Source: Aculops lycopersici
Taxonomy: Eukaryota > Arthropoda > Arachnida > Trombidiformes > Eriophyidae
Direction: 5' to 3'
Length of the DNA stretch: 32,361 nucleotides
NCBI GenBank assembly: GCA_015350385.1
Contig: WNKI01000002.1
Coordinates: 7,255,824-7,288,184, forward strand
The position numbers and the translations under genes are program-made. Shown here piece after piece: positions 17,516-29,000 of the stretch. The notes under the pieces are model-generated. The model was given only the letters and a program-made list of their open reading frames with translations, had not been told where the DNA came from and searched no databases. The number at the start of each line of letters is the position of its first letter. Within the stretch, counting starts at the first letter, position 1.

Positions 17516-17861
17516 TTAGATTTGATTGACCACCCTCTTTGAAGACATTTAATTTGATAGCTAGTCAGTAGAAGGAGATATTTACACTTGAATTAAGAGT
17601 CACGAGCTAACGGAGAGACCAAAACCTACCAATATCATAAATAACAGAGGTGACAATAAAATTATAAACAAGTTGAAATTTCTCTCAAAAAATAGTGACG
17701 AATGTTGAGATTGAAGCATATCTATGTAATATGTATGATGATATATCACTAATCCGACTTTGAGGTCTTATTTGGGCCTATGTAATTTATAGAGTTTTGT
17801 AATGATACCCGTGTACTTCAAGTAACTTGAAGTTATTCGAACACTTTGGCTAGTTTTCTGG
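17516..17861. other. 3' UTR of the ankyrin gene
   Basis: This is AT-rich DNA with no reading frame. An AATAAA at 17655-17660, about 140 nt past the stop, is the likely poly(A) signal. Confidence 0.5.
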
Positions 17862-18690
17862 GATTTCACACGTCTACTGTGGAAATTTGATGGAGAAATC
17901 TCGATAGGTAACGAAACAGAAACAATTTTTAGAAGTAGACCTCTTTATCACGTAGGCGAGCATAAAATTCAACCTTTCATTGATACCAAAATACTCGAAG
18001 GCACTCCACTCAAGCAGCTCAATCTGGAACTGCCACTACCTCAGCCCCCTCAGTCCGAGCCTCTCATTCATGTCGAATTGGTGCCCCAATTTTCAACCTT
18101 CGAGCTTGCCAATGCATACTGAGCGATACTGGATGCGAGTTTCTTTGCTCAATCTTTGGGTCTGCAATCGAAGTTAATTAAGGCGAAAATCGTGTTTTAA
18201 AAACATTTATATCTCGAAAACTATAAGCGATAGCATGATGCTGACGCAACCGGAAGCTCAGAATCCAACTTCTGAGACGTTTGCAGGTGTTGTTTTTAGT
18301 GTATCTTGCATAACTTTTGCAATATAAGTGTCATCTAAAAACGGTTTTTTTCGTCATGTTCAGAACAACTTGGCGGATGGATCCCAATTACATTTGACGT
18401 TGTTGTCATTCCTAAAAACGCTGCAAATCAATCGGCGGCGCTAGGTTGTCAAGGGTTTCCGACGCATTCTCGAAGCTCATGTGAAAACCATCTTCTGGTA
18501 GATTTCTGCATCCATAGACCAGAAATGGAAATGTGTAAGAGTTTGAGTCGAGAAATACGGGATAATCCGAAATCTTCAGAAATTCAGATACACGTTTCAT
18601 GGTAAAACTTGAGAACCTGTAGAGATATCAAGATGCGTCCGGCTCCATTGCATTCCTCATGTTAAAGCGCCTTTATTTAATATTTTCCTA
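17862..18690 (+). repeat. dispersed repeat, copy 1
   Basis: It is homologous in direct orientation to the sequence at about 27507-28330. An ungapped 413 bp core (18146-18558) differs from copy 2 at only 7 positions. The 262 bp to its left align without gaps but differ at roughly 15% of sites by eye. The right flank is only loosely alignable as far as about 18690. Both outer borders are approximate and I see no terminal inverted repeats or target duplications. The minus strand carries a reading frame (18412-18600) shared with copy 2, but its few differences are mostly amino-acid-changing, so coding selection is not evident. It is probably a mobile-element fragment of unknown class. Confidence 0.8.
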
Positions 18691-20427
18691 GTGCAGCCTA
18701 TAGAGTGTATCACAATTTATTGAGATTTGGGCTATTCAGTTGTCAGTGAGGTCGGGCTGTCTGAGATCCTCAGTAGCTCCTAAGATTGGGCCAGCCGTGC
18801 ATTCTGCAACAGCTCTACCCTTTCAGTTCGAGACTAGATCAGATTCATCATGATTGTGACATGCTTCCAACGCGTTCGATGCTTCAATTCCTCAGGGATA
18901 TCTCATTTGCACCTTCGCATATGTTCAGTACTCATAAACATGTTTTTCTACGTTCCTCACCTTGTGCAGCGGATGAGCAATCCTTTACTTGGATTTACCT
19001 AGATTTGAAACAGGTATAAGACAGTGTGTACATGAGAACGCGAGACTCCCGATGCCTTGTTAAGTTCAAGTAAATGCAAATTTCTCGAAGGGCACTACTT
19101 TTCTGGGTTGATTTTATGCACACCAGTACCTTTTGTAAGCATAATCTCAATCGCAACAATCGGTTAGCCGCTCGCTTATTGCTTTGATCGGACTTGAAGC
19201 CGCTATTAAGCGGTAGTCTGGGTGCGGCCCTTAGGAAGGAGCAACAGGTTATCTTTCAGAGGAAACACTGCCAGCCAGCCAGCTGAGTGAGCGGATGTTG
19301 CTCGACTTCTGACATTGGTCTTGGTTTGCCGTCTAGTTACGCCCAAGAAGAAGTCACTCGAGTAGTAAGTTTCACTCTCGCGTCTTCCTGTCAATTGAAG
19401 GATGCGATTCAAGTCTCACAGTTTTGCAAGCTCCATTCCAATAACTCACAATTTCTCTATCTCTCTGTTTCTGTCCAAGAATTCAATCCAAGACAAACAG
19501 ACGGCCAAATGCGAGCAGGATGCACCCAAATCAAGGTGAGCAGCGAAAGAGGCAATCGTGAATAAGTGATGGATGACACTTGGATTTTAAGTTGCTCGCA
19601 GGCCGCTTTGAAAGTTGGCCAGCTGATGGTGGTCTAGCCTCAAGTTGGTGGATCTCTAATGAGCGAGCTGCGGTCGGCCCACCGTCTTTCTGGCGATGAT
19701 AATGATGATGATGATGATGATCTCGTCTCGATGCGACGGTACAGGTGTCAGTTGAATGTGAGCTGCAAGCCATGAGTTTGCTGGCCCTGCGAACTCACAT
19801 TGCCCGCGCCTGAGAATGACACACCAAGCGGGTGGTTGGGGTTGGCCACTTGTTAGCATTCTTCTCATCTTCTCCTGTTGTTCTATTCCATAGCCATCGC
19901 CGGTGTCTTTGTTGGTGGTCAGCTCAGTTCAGCTCAGATCAGTTCAGTTCAGTTCAAGTGGAGTAAAGTCAAGTCTCATCGGTTGGCTAGCTAATCCAAT
20001 TGTCTTTGCCATTCTCAGTGGCACTCGTCCTCGGTGTTTGTATGCGTCTTTGTTTTCGGCGATGGTGCAGTGATCGTTGCCGTTAAACGGGAGTCACCAA
20101 AGCACAGGTGATGGTCGCCTGGAGCTCGAATGGTTGTCGGCGTCATGCCCGTCGCCGTCGTCATCGTTGTCGCCGCTAATGTTGCACAAAGGGTAGCTCT
20201 TTTCACACTTGCGACTCGTCATAGCCAAAGTTTTCTGCTGCCTCCACTGCAACCACCAAGTAGAGTGTGTTTATTGAATTCCATCACCGAGGAGTGGTGC
20301 GCTAATTGTGCGCCAGGTAAAGCGGAGCAGCGCACAACCTCGAGTTGTCAAGCTCGCCGATCTCTGTGAGCTTTAGCGGACGCAAACTAGCTGTAATTGT
20401 TGCTGTTGTTGTTACTGCGGCTTCGAC

Positions 20428-20463
20428 CGACAACAACGACAACTACAAGTGTCGTTGTTGTCG
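20428..20463. repeat. perfect 13-bp inverted repeat (hairpin)
   Basis: CGACAACAACGAC (20428-20440) is followed by a 10-nt loop and its exact reverse complement GTCGTTGTTGTCG (20451-20463). It lies in the presumed 5' region of the GPCR. It could form an RNA or DNA stem; no termination role is assumed. Confidence 0.6.
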
Positions 20464-21591
20464 TTGTTAAGTGTGGCCATCAGGTATCGGTTCAAATGTC
20501 TCTCAGTATTTGTGTGTATCTGTGTGAATGAGGCGGCAAAGGATATGGTTTAGTTGTGGCAGTTGCAGTTGCAGATGTTGTCGTTTCAAGCTGGCTACCT
20601 GGGTAGCTAGCTCGTCGTGCCGATCAAATCACTGGCGATGCTCACTGCATCGCATCCCATTCATTAGTCTGCCTATTATGCAACCAAGTGTCTTGCTAGC
20701 AGCTCGTCAGCCAGTGGAAGTCTAGCGGCAGTAGCCGGCGGAGGTAAGATGTCGTCCGTCAGTGAGACTCAACTTTCAAATACAAAGATGCGGCGCTGGC
20801 AGTTTCAACCTCGGTGGCGCCAACTCACCTGCCTTCTCGCCGTTGCAAGCCTAGTGGGCGGCATCTACAAGTGGCCGCAAGTTGCTAAGTGCAACTGGAC
20901 TCGACTAGTGCAAACCATAAGTCACCACTTGTTCCGATAAGCAAGAGCGAGAGAGAGAGAGAGAGGGAGAGTGCGAAAGTTAGCTCGCCCTACGCTTGTA
21001 CCTTTCCTCTTGCGGCCATCTCAGTAGGCGTCCTGTTATCGGCAATCTTTTAGTTGCTTTTGTTGGCTAATCTGTTGTTGCTGTTTTGCCGACTGAGAGG
21101 AAGTGCAAGTGGAAGTGGTTGCAGTGGTGGAGGCAACTAGAACAACAGCAAGCTAGTCGATAAAAGAGTGAAGAGCAAAGAGTATAGATTAAACAGAGAA
21201 ACAATACAACTGCCACCTGGACGTGAATCATAATTCGCGGTCGCCCTCGAGATCGGTGGTAAAGCTGAGAAACAGATGAGAAGTGATCGAGTTGGATAAG
21301 AATCTAAAATGCTTTCTCTCTTGATAGTTCGTGCAATCGACGCAACCACCTGACCGAGTAACGATCGGCCAGCTAACATCCGATCGGTCGAGTTTAGATT
21401 CACAATCACTCGAAGAGTTGCGCTCCTGAAGTGAGTCAAATTTCTATTTCCAAATAGAGATAAAAATTTAAATCAGAATCGAAATCAAAAGGGAAAAGAT
21501 AACTCAAGACTTAAGACGAGAAGACGCAACTAGAGCAAGACGACAAAGAATTGAACCCACCGAAGATTCTCTCGAATCTGAATGTCGCCAG

Positions 21592-22882
21592 GTAAGTGTG
21601 TTCGTGATTAACGCCAATCGAAAGATCAGAAGGCAACTTTCACGCCTCAAAATCAAAAGCCGCGGTTCAAGATTGTCGAATGGTTAGGTTAGTTTTTTCT
21701 TAGGTTACTTTTCCAGAGAGAAAGTTGCGAGGAGTCTTCAGTGAGTTTGTTGCCGTGAACTGCCGCAGTGAGCCTAGAGGAAGTGTAAACTTTCTTGTAT
21801 TTTTTGCGTCTACCGAGCAGAAGGTGACATTACGCAATGTCACCTGTTGCTCCTCATGATGATGGTGATGACGATGATGATGTTGCAAGTGTAGCGCTTA
21901 AATGAGTTTTAGCGAAAGATAGACAGTGAATCTAGTGAGCAGTTGAAATTAATGAATCAAATTTGAACTCAGTGGCCACGCAACAGGTCGTCGGGACCTG
22001 ACGTCTTGCGGCATCATCTCAACAGGTTGTTGTTCTTCACTGCCGCAACTGGCTGTGGTGGGAGTTGCTGAGGAAAGTGGTGAAATCATCGGTTAGCTCA
22101 AATGGTTGCGTCCGACTAGAAGCTAACGGTTTCGAGAATTCTACTCCATCGTTTGCATCGCAACATTTGCAGTCGCCGATGTCCCCCAACGACGCAACAG
22201 GTGTCTACTAGACTTGGCGGCGAAATTCTTATTCACTCGGATACAACAGCTTCACTAATATTAGCTCTAACCGAACACAAGTCTCGCTCTCGCTCTTTCC
22301 ATCCAATCGTCGAGGGGAAGAGTGAATTAATTTTCAAATTGCAAACTCAAAGCCAGTGATGCGATAGCTTGGCGGTCATTTGACAGAAATTAAGCGTGGC
22401 CAGTCAGCGAGAGTTCATATCACAATCAGTGTAATAGCATCAACAGGTGGCCATACCTGTGCGCGGCAGAGTGGAGTGAGAGTGAACTCGGCAACTCAAA
22501 ATAAAATTGTCGTCGTTGTCGATGTCGTTATCGTCGCCGATGCATCCGAGTTCCACATTCCGAGCAAATGTTCCCAGAGATAGACAGCCAGTCAGTCATT
22601 TTGTTCTCAGTCAGAATACTAAATAGATAATTTGTCAGCAGCCGCGACAGAGATGGTGAAATTGTTACATGATACGCGAGAAGTTTCAGTGGTGTTTTAG
22701 ATGCAGGTGAAAAGTCACGCAGGTTAATTGGCTCATCAGCGAGTGAAGCACATGCATTTTGGCGCCCGTTTGTTGATTATTTTCCTCCTGTTTCCCAAAT
22801 GCTCGTTTAGATTGCGCCTCAACCTCAAACACTCGACCAGCTAAAATCTAATGCCACTCTCTCATCATTGTTATGTCCACAG
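21592..22882 (+). other. candidate 5' UTR intron of the class C GPCR
   Basis: The donor GTAAGT follows AATGTCGCCAG. The acceptor is TTGTTATGTCCACAG. Joining them gives a short frame starting at the ATG at 21582 that stops before the receptor ATG, so it would be an upstream ORF of roughly 30 codons, out of frame with the receptor. It is based on splice-site quality only. Confidence 0.35.
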
Positions 22883-23008
22883 ATACCAAAATTGCGGCCA
22901 CTAAAGTTTCGAAATCACGAAGCAAAGCAAAGCAAAACGTTGAAAATAAGCTAAATCCAATGCAAAAACTCTAGGCAAGAAAGAATAGAATTCAAGTTGA
23001 AGAGTAAG

Positions 23009-26000
23009 ATGCAAACCAAGAGAACAAGACAATTTAGCTCACTGCTAAATGAACACTGGAAACGGAAGCAGCGATTGAAACTAAAGAAGAATCAACTCCA
23101 ATCTATCGACGTCTTCTCGCCTGCAAAAAGACCACCAACGATCAGAAGCGATGTTTTGGGGTCAAGCGATGGAGTTTTTTATGTTAATTTGAGACAACGA
23201 GGCTGCAAATCTAGTCAAATGGCCAAGGAAAAAGTAGAAATAGCAGAAAAAGAGGTGAACAAGTCAATTGGCAGTGACAACTACCACCGAAGAACAAGAA
23301 GAAGGAGGAGGAGGAGACATTCACAGCAATTAGAGAGTGAAAATAGAATTGCAATTCCCACGATGACGCAACAGAGACCACAACTCTTGTCGTCGATCCA
23401 TCGATCTCGGCCAATACACAGTGATGGCCACCTGCCACCTGAGGCATCAGCATGGAAAAGCCGCCGTTCGGTAGCTACAGTGAGTAATCTTAGCCGCTCT
23501 GTCCTCTTTATTCTAGCGACAAGCGTGTTTTTATCACTAGTTACAACCGCCACACAAATCCACTCGGCCGACCCGCGGCCAACAATCTACTCGGGCCAAG
23601 TGTCCTTTGGTCTCCTATTATCGGCTCACAGTTCCACAGGTAGCGAGCTATCGACAGCAGCCTCGAGTGGTTCGCCACTCATGGCTAGTGTTGATAACTT
23701 GCTCGACTCAAACTCCGACTCGGCGACAACCTTTGCTGACTTGACCACCACAACATTGAATTCATCATCAAGCGAACCTCTGCTATCAGGACCAGCAATA
23801 ACGACAACCAAGTTACCTGTTGAAGTGTCGTCGAGCTCTCGGTCAAAGAGGCAAATTTTTGAGAGGACCGGAAGTCGGGGAAACGTGTACGCCAGTTCAA
23901 GGTCCAACCAGAAACAGGTTGCCAAATCGTCTCTTGGTGGCGGAACTTCGAGCGATACGCAGCAGCCGCAACCGCCGCCCACCTGTGGATTGGTCAACTC
24001 GAACAGTCTCTACGCCGGAATGAGCGCAATTTGGGCCTCGCATCAAGCTAATCTAGTGGGCGACTCTCATCTGGCCATAGGGACTTATGTCTATGACTCC
24101 TGCAACGATTTGGATGTCGGCCAACGTCAAGCGGTTAGAATTGTTAGCAATCTCAATGCCTTCCAACAAACCACCTGCGAGTCGCCACGTGGCTCGCCCA
24201 TCTCACTAACCATCGCTCATGGCGACAATCAATTGCGTGCCATTCAATTGTTGACCTCATTCAAAGTGCCAGTTATAACTACAAAGGAGCACTTTGCTCT
24301 CGAGGATTACAACCAACTTAAGGGCGACCAGAAGAAGTTCCTATTCTCAACGGCCCACTCGTCGCGCCACTTGGCAATGGGATCGTTGAAGTTTACCAAA
24401 CGCATTGTTACCAGGTCAACCTCGTCGCCGAAATTATTGAATCAATTTTATAAAATGTCCTCGCGCAATGGACTCATTGTGATATCGCGAAATTTACCCG
24501 CCAGGTTTATAAGTTATTTAACAACATTGATTCCAAATCACGTCAACTACGAGATGCTAGAGTCGAGTCAGCCCATTGATCAGATTAAATCCGTCGAAGC
24601 CATAGAGTCTATTTTGTTGAAGTCAAACTCTGGCTTAAGTGGATCGAGTGGTTCGAGTTCTAGTGAATCTCGTATCAGCATTAAAGTGGCAAGTTCATTG
24701 CAAAAAACAATGACCACCGCAACAGCAGCATCCAGTTTCAACCGACAAACTAGAGAGACTAGCAACGCGCTAGACGCTGACTCAGACTCATCCTCTTCAC
24801 CATTGTCGTTGTCGTCGTCGTCATCGTCCCTGTCATCGTCCGATGGATCTACAGGTGGTAGTGGCGGCGACTTTGACCCACCGGAACCGGGAGAGCAACA
24901 CAAAATGTTGTCGCCAACCATATTAATGTTTATTACTCCAAGTGAAGCCATTGATCTGATAACTAGATTGCGCAACGACCTAGCGGAAGTGAGTCGCTAC
25001 TACTCGCTTATTGTTAGCACTCGCGAGGACATCTCGCCAGCTTTGCGTACTATTTTCCATCGCGGAGGCTCGAGGTTGTGCTCAGGCAAAGCATTCTATA
25101 CAATCTCGCCAAAACCCGACGACATCAACGAGTTTAGTCGCTACTTTAGGGATACGGTGCAAATGGAGGGCGAGACTAGTGATCACCCATTGATTTGCGA
25201 GTTTGCAAAGTACCAGTCGACTAGTAAATTGAGTGCAGATTTGGACGACGTCTCCACAGAGCCTGTTATTAAGGCAGTTTGGGCAGCGGCGGCCGCATTT
25301 AAGTCAGTGTATCGGCGCGAGTGCTCTGCTCTCGCCTCAGGTTCCTCCTCGGAGTCCATAGCGGCAGGTGGTGTGCCAGGCAGATCAATTAGCAGTCGCC
25401 AGTCAAGTTCAGGTGGTGGCGCGAGTGGCACCGCCACAAGTAATCCAACTCAATCCACAGGTGGCGGCGGCAGCAGCAAGCAGCAGTCGCATCCAGATTG
25501 TATGGTTAAAATGAACAAGGTTATGTCGAGTTTGGTCCAGCGAGCTTTAAAAAGGATGGACGTGACGATAAATTCAACGGGATTGCAAGCGTTTGATGGA
25601 TTCAGGATCAAGTTTGATGATTTGAACGAGCTGATGACAAACAAATTTAGCATCAAGTACATCAATAAGGAATGCGAAATCACAGAAGTCGGCCAATTCT
25701 CCGGCTTCAAGGAGTCACAGTTGAGCATCGACGACGACCTGCTGATGAAATCTCTCGAATCCACTCTACCTGAGCAATGGCCACCTCCGCCTCCTCCAGT
25801 ACCGGTGATCCCCGTAGCCGTTCAAACAGCAGCAAGTTCCTTGCCCTCGGGATCAGGTGGTGGTGGTGGTGGCGAGGGTGCTTCTGGTGCAGCGGGATCA
25901 TCGTCATCATCAGCAGCAGCATCGACAGGTGGTGCTCGGAGCTCGTCCGATTCAAGCACCAACTCAGATGGACTTGGCGGCGGCGATGGCAACAGTCTTA

Positions 26001-29000
26001 GCGGAGGCAGCCCTGGTGGTGGCGATTCAACAGATGGGAGTTCGGACAGCTCAGAGTCCTCGTCGTCGACGCCAGGTAAGAGGAGAGGTCAAAAGAGTGT
26101 GCTTCAGGATTCAGATTTTGAGTCGAGCAACAAACCGGACGGGAGCGACGGCGACGATGGCGAGAGCGACAACGATAGCGGAGGCTCCGGTTCATCGAGG
26201 AACAGGAAGAGGTCGCGAGTTTTATCGCCAGGAGACATGGTGGACCAAACGGGCAACAGATTGGCGAGGGGGAACCAAAACCAGCAGCAAATCATGACGC
26301 AACTGATGTCCAGTGGTAAAATTATGACCCTAACTCGGCCCCAAACGGTGGCCGCGCCTGTGACTGCTTTAAGTGGGCGCGGACTTGTGCCCGGGGCTAC
26401 GGACGCAACTGAGTATGCCACAGCTAAGCCAATGAGAAAGTTGAAACCGTTTCCAAACGCTTCGGGCTCAACCCTCAAGGAGTGGGTTCCCACGACTAGA
26501 GTTAGTTCGGAGTCTATGGCGAATCCCATTACCACAACAATCCTTCCGGAAACCACAACGACCGGCGGAATCAGCGGGCGAAACTCGAACAAACAGAAAT
26601 CAATTGTGACAACAAGGCAAATGGAACAGGATACAAATGGAAGCATGGACTCCGGATCCGATGGAAGTATGAAGACGAGCGCCACCACCCAAGCGCCAGT
26701 CTACACCACTCTGCCGGAATCGGACGGAAATGCAGATCTCGAGCCAACGTCGAAGCAAATGGATGAGAAGCAGAGGACTCGATCATCGGCGTTGCCGAAG
26801 GGCATCAGGTCAACGCTCGAGGCTGCCTCTTCGGATATCATAAGCACGAAGTCGCCAACTTCGATGCAAGATAACTACGTTAACTCGCCCTCGATAACTC
26901 AAAACCACCTGTTGTATCAAAACAACCAGAGACAAGATCAATCATTGGGTCAGGCTAGAAATGGCTTTGCCATTGATGGATCCTCAACTCTAACCATCGA
27001 CTCTCAGCAACCGGGAAGCCAGGAGCCACCTGTTCGATTTAATTATATGCGCGATATAAACACCTCGCCAATTCCACTGAATGCTCAATCGACACCAGGA
27101 CTGCAGGCCGCAGGTGAGAGCTCCAATTTTGTCATGTCCGATAAGCTGAGGCTCGCGGATAGCGGACAGATCAAGTCGGATCCAGCAAAAGCGAGCCGTT
27201 CGAAGATGAGGTAAGTTTTTTCATAGTACATTGTGTTTTTCTTCGCTCAAACCACCTTGTAAATAATAGGCCCCAAAATGAAGAGATATCGACAACTCTA
27301 CATTTGATCTTCCATCACAAGCAAAAATCTGTAATCAGACACATTGTTTGAAGAGATGGCAAATTAGAATTTCGTGTGAGTGGTATCTACAAGTATAATA
27401 CTTCACTATCATTCATCATTTTGGTTCCGGTGAATGATAGGGTATGGCGACGAGGAGCTTGGAATGGGAGTGACTGAAGATCTTGACATCTCTTGATGTG
27501 CGTTGGGATTTCTTATAACTAAAGTTAAAATTTGATGGAGAAATCTCGATAAGTAACGAAACGGAAACAATTTTTAGAAGCAGACCTCTTTATCACGTAG
27601 GCGAGCATAAAATCTAACCTTTCAGTGATACCAAAATACCCAAAGGCACTCTACTCCAGCAACTTAAACTGGAAGTAATTCTACCTCGGCAATCTCGCTT
27701 AGACCCTCTCATTCATGTCGAATTGGTGCCCCAATATTCAACCTTTGAGCTTGCCAACGCATTCTGAGTGATATTTGATTCGAGTTTCCTTGCTCAATCT
27801 TTGGGTCTGCAATCGAAGTTAATTAAGGCGAAAATCGTGTTTTAAAAACATTTATATCTCGAAAACTATAAGCGATAGCATGATGATGACGCAACCGGAA
27901 GCTCAGAATCCAACTTCTGAGACGTTTGCAGGTGTTGTTTTTAGTGTATCTTGCATAACTTTCGCAATATAAGTGTCATCTAAAAACGGTTTTTTTCGTT
28001 ATGTTCAGAACAACTTGGCGGATGGATCCCAATTACATTTGACGTTGTTGTCATTCCTAAAAACGCTGCAAATCAATCGGCGGCGCTAGGTTGTCAAGGG
28101 TTCCCGACGCATTCTCGAAGCTCATGTGAAAACCATCTTCTGGTAGATATCTGCATCCACAGACCAGAAACGGAAATGTGTAAGAGTTTGAGTCGAGAAA
28201 TACAGGATTTTCTTGAAATCCTCGAGAATCAATGTTCACTTTTTAGGGTATAACTTTAGAACGAGATAAGATATGGGGATGAAGATTACGGTTTTGTGTT
28301 CCTCGTAATAGAACGCATTTACTGAGTATAAGATTGAGCAGTCCATAACAATCGAATCGTTCATACGAAGATCCTAGGTTCTCGGGGCCCATTGGAAACT
28401 GGGGTGGTGCGGGGCTCTTTCACTCACCGAATCCGCGGACTATCTTGATCCATTATATATTCATCATTCGTTGACGTGAGATCTCTCTCCTCTGAAACAA
28501 TCGTTGTGTAAATAATGCTCTTAGCAAGTCTATTTCCAAAAAGAAGAGAGAGAGAGTGACTGCAGAAAATTTGGCCGATTCTTATGCCCTGAATATAAAT
28601 GCAATGATGTCACCTTTCCGAAATTACAATTCTACCATATCACCAGCCATTCTGCCACCTGTAGGGTCGCATTAGGTCTAAGAATTCCCCATCAACTTTA
28701 AAAACTAACTTGCATCTCCCATATTTCAACATATCCCATCCATTTTAGGTCGCAACTTAAGTGGGTCTACAGCAGCTGGTTTGCCTTGACGATATTGGGT
28801 GCAAACATTTGCGGCGCCTTATTGACTCTCTACGTACTGACCTTCTTGTTGATGAAAAACTGCGATGGTTCCCTGGATCGCGAGAATCAAGGGATCCGAT
28901 CAATGCATCTCCTATCAATTATTGTGGTATTCTTTGGCTCAACGCTGTAAGTAAACTGATACTCATATGATACAATCTTATTCTAGATTGAATATAATAA

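Larger units (their letters stand above)
18691..22996. promoter_or_regulatory. long upstream and 5' UTR region of the class C GPCR
   Basis: This 4.3 kb stretch has no protein I can support. It contains a TCAGTT/GTTCAG cluster (19921-19959, Inr-like words), a perfect 13-bp hairpin (20428-20463), a GA-rich GAGA-type tract (20947-20968) and simple GAT/GTT repeats. An ACAGGTGG motif sits at 22443-22450. A strong donor CCAG|GTAAGT (21592) and a strong acceptor GTCCACAG| (22882) suggest a 1.29 kb intron in the 5' UTR of the receptor gene. Short frames here have biased composition and no family features. Confidence 0.45.

Noticed and set aside
18412..18600. Minus-strand frame of about 60 codons conserved in both repeat copies (also 28057-28239)
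   Set aside because: Of the five differences within the shared coding part, three change the residue, and the frame has no start or extension that is conserved; it is most likely carried along by the DNA-level conservation of the core.
19697..19722. GAT/ATG trinucleotide and other short simple repeats (also 29298-29312 TA, 31636-31659 ACTA) as CRISPR- or satellite-like arrays
   Set aside because: They are short microsatellites with no spacer-repeat structure.
20485..20500. GGTTCAAAT resembling a tRNA T-loop
   Set aside because: No matching T-arm partner, anticodon arm or acceptor stem could be found around it.
28761..28970. 69-codon + frame overlapping GPCR exon 2
   Set aside because: It is in the wrong frame. 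The frame set by phase-2 splicing from exon 1 gives clear TM1 and TM2 and ends at a GTAAGT donor.
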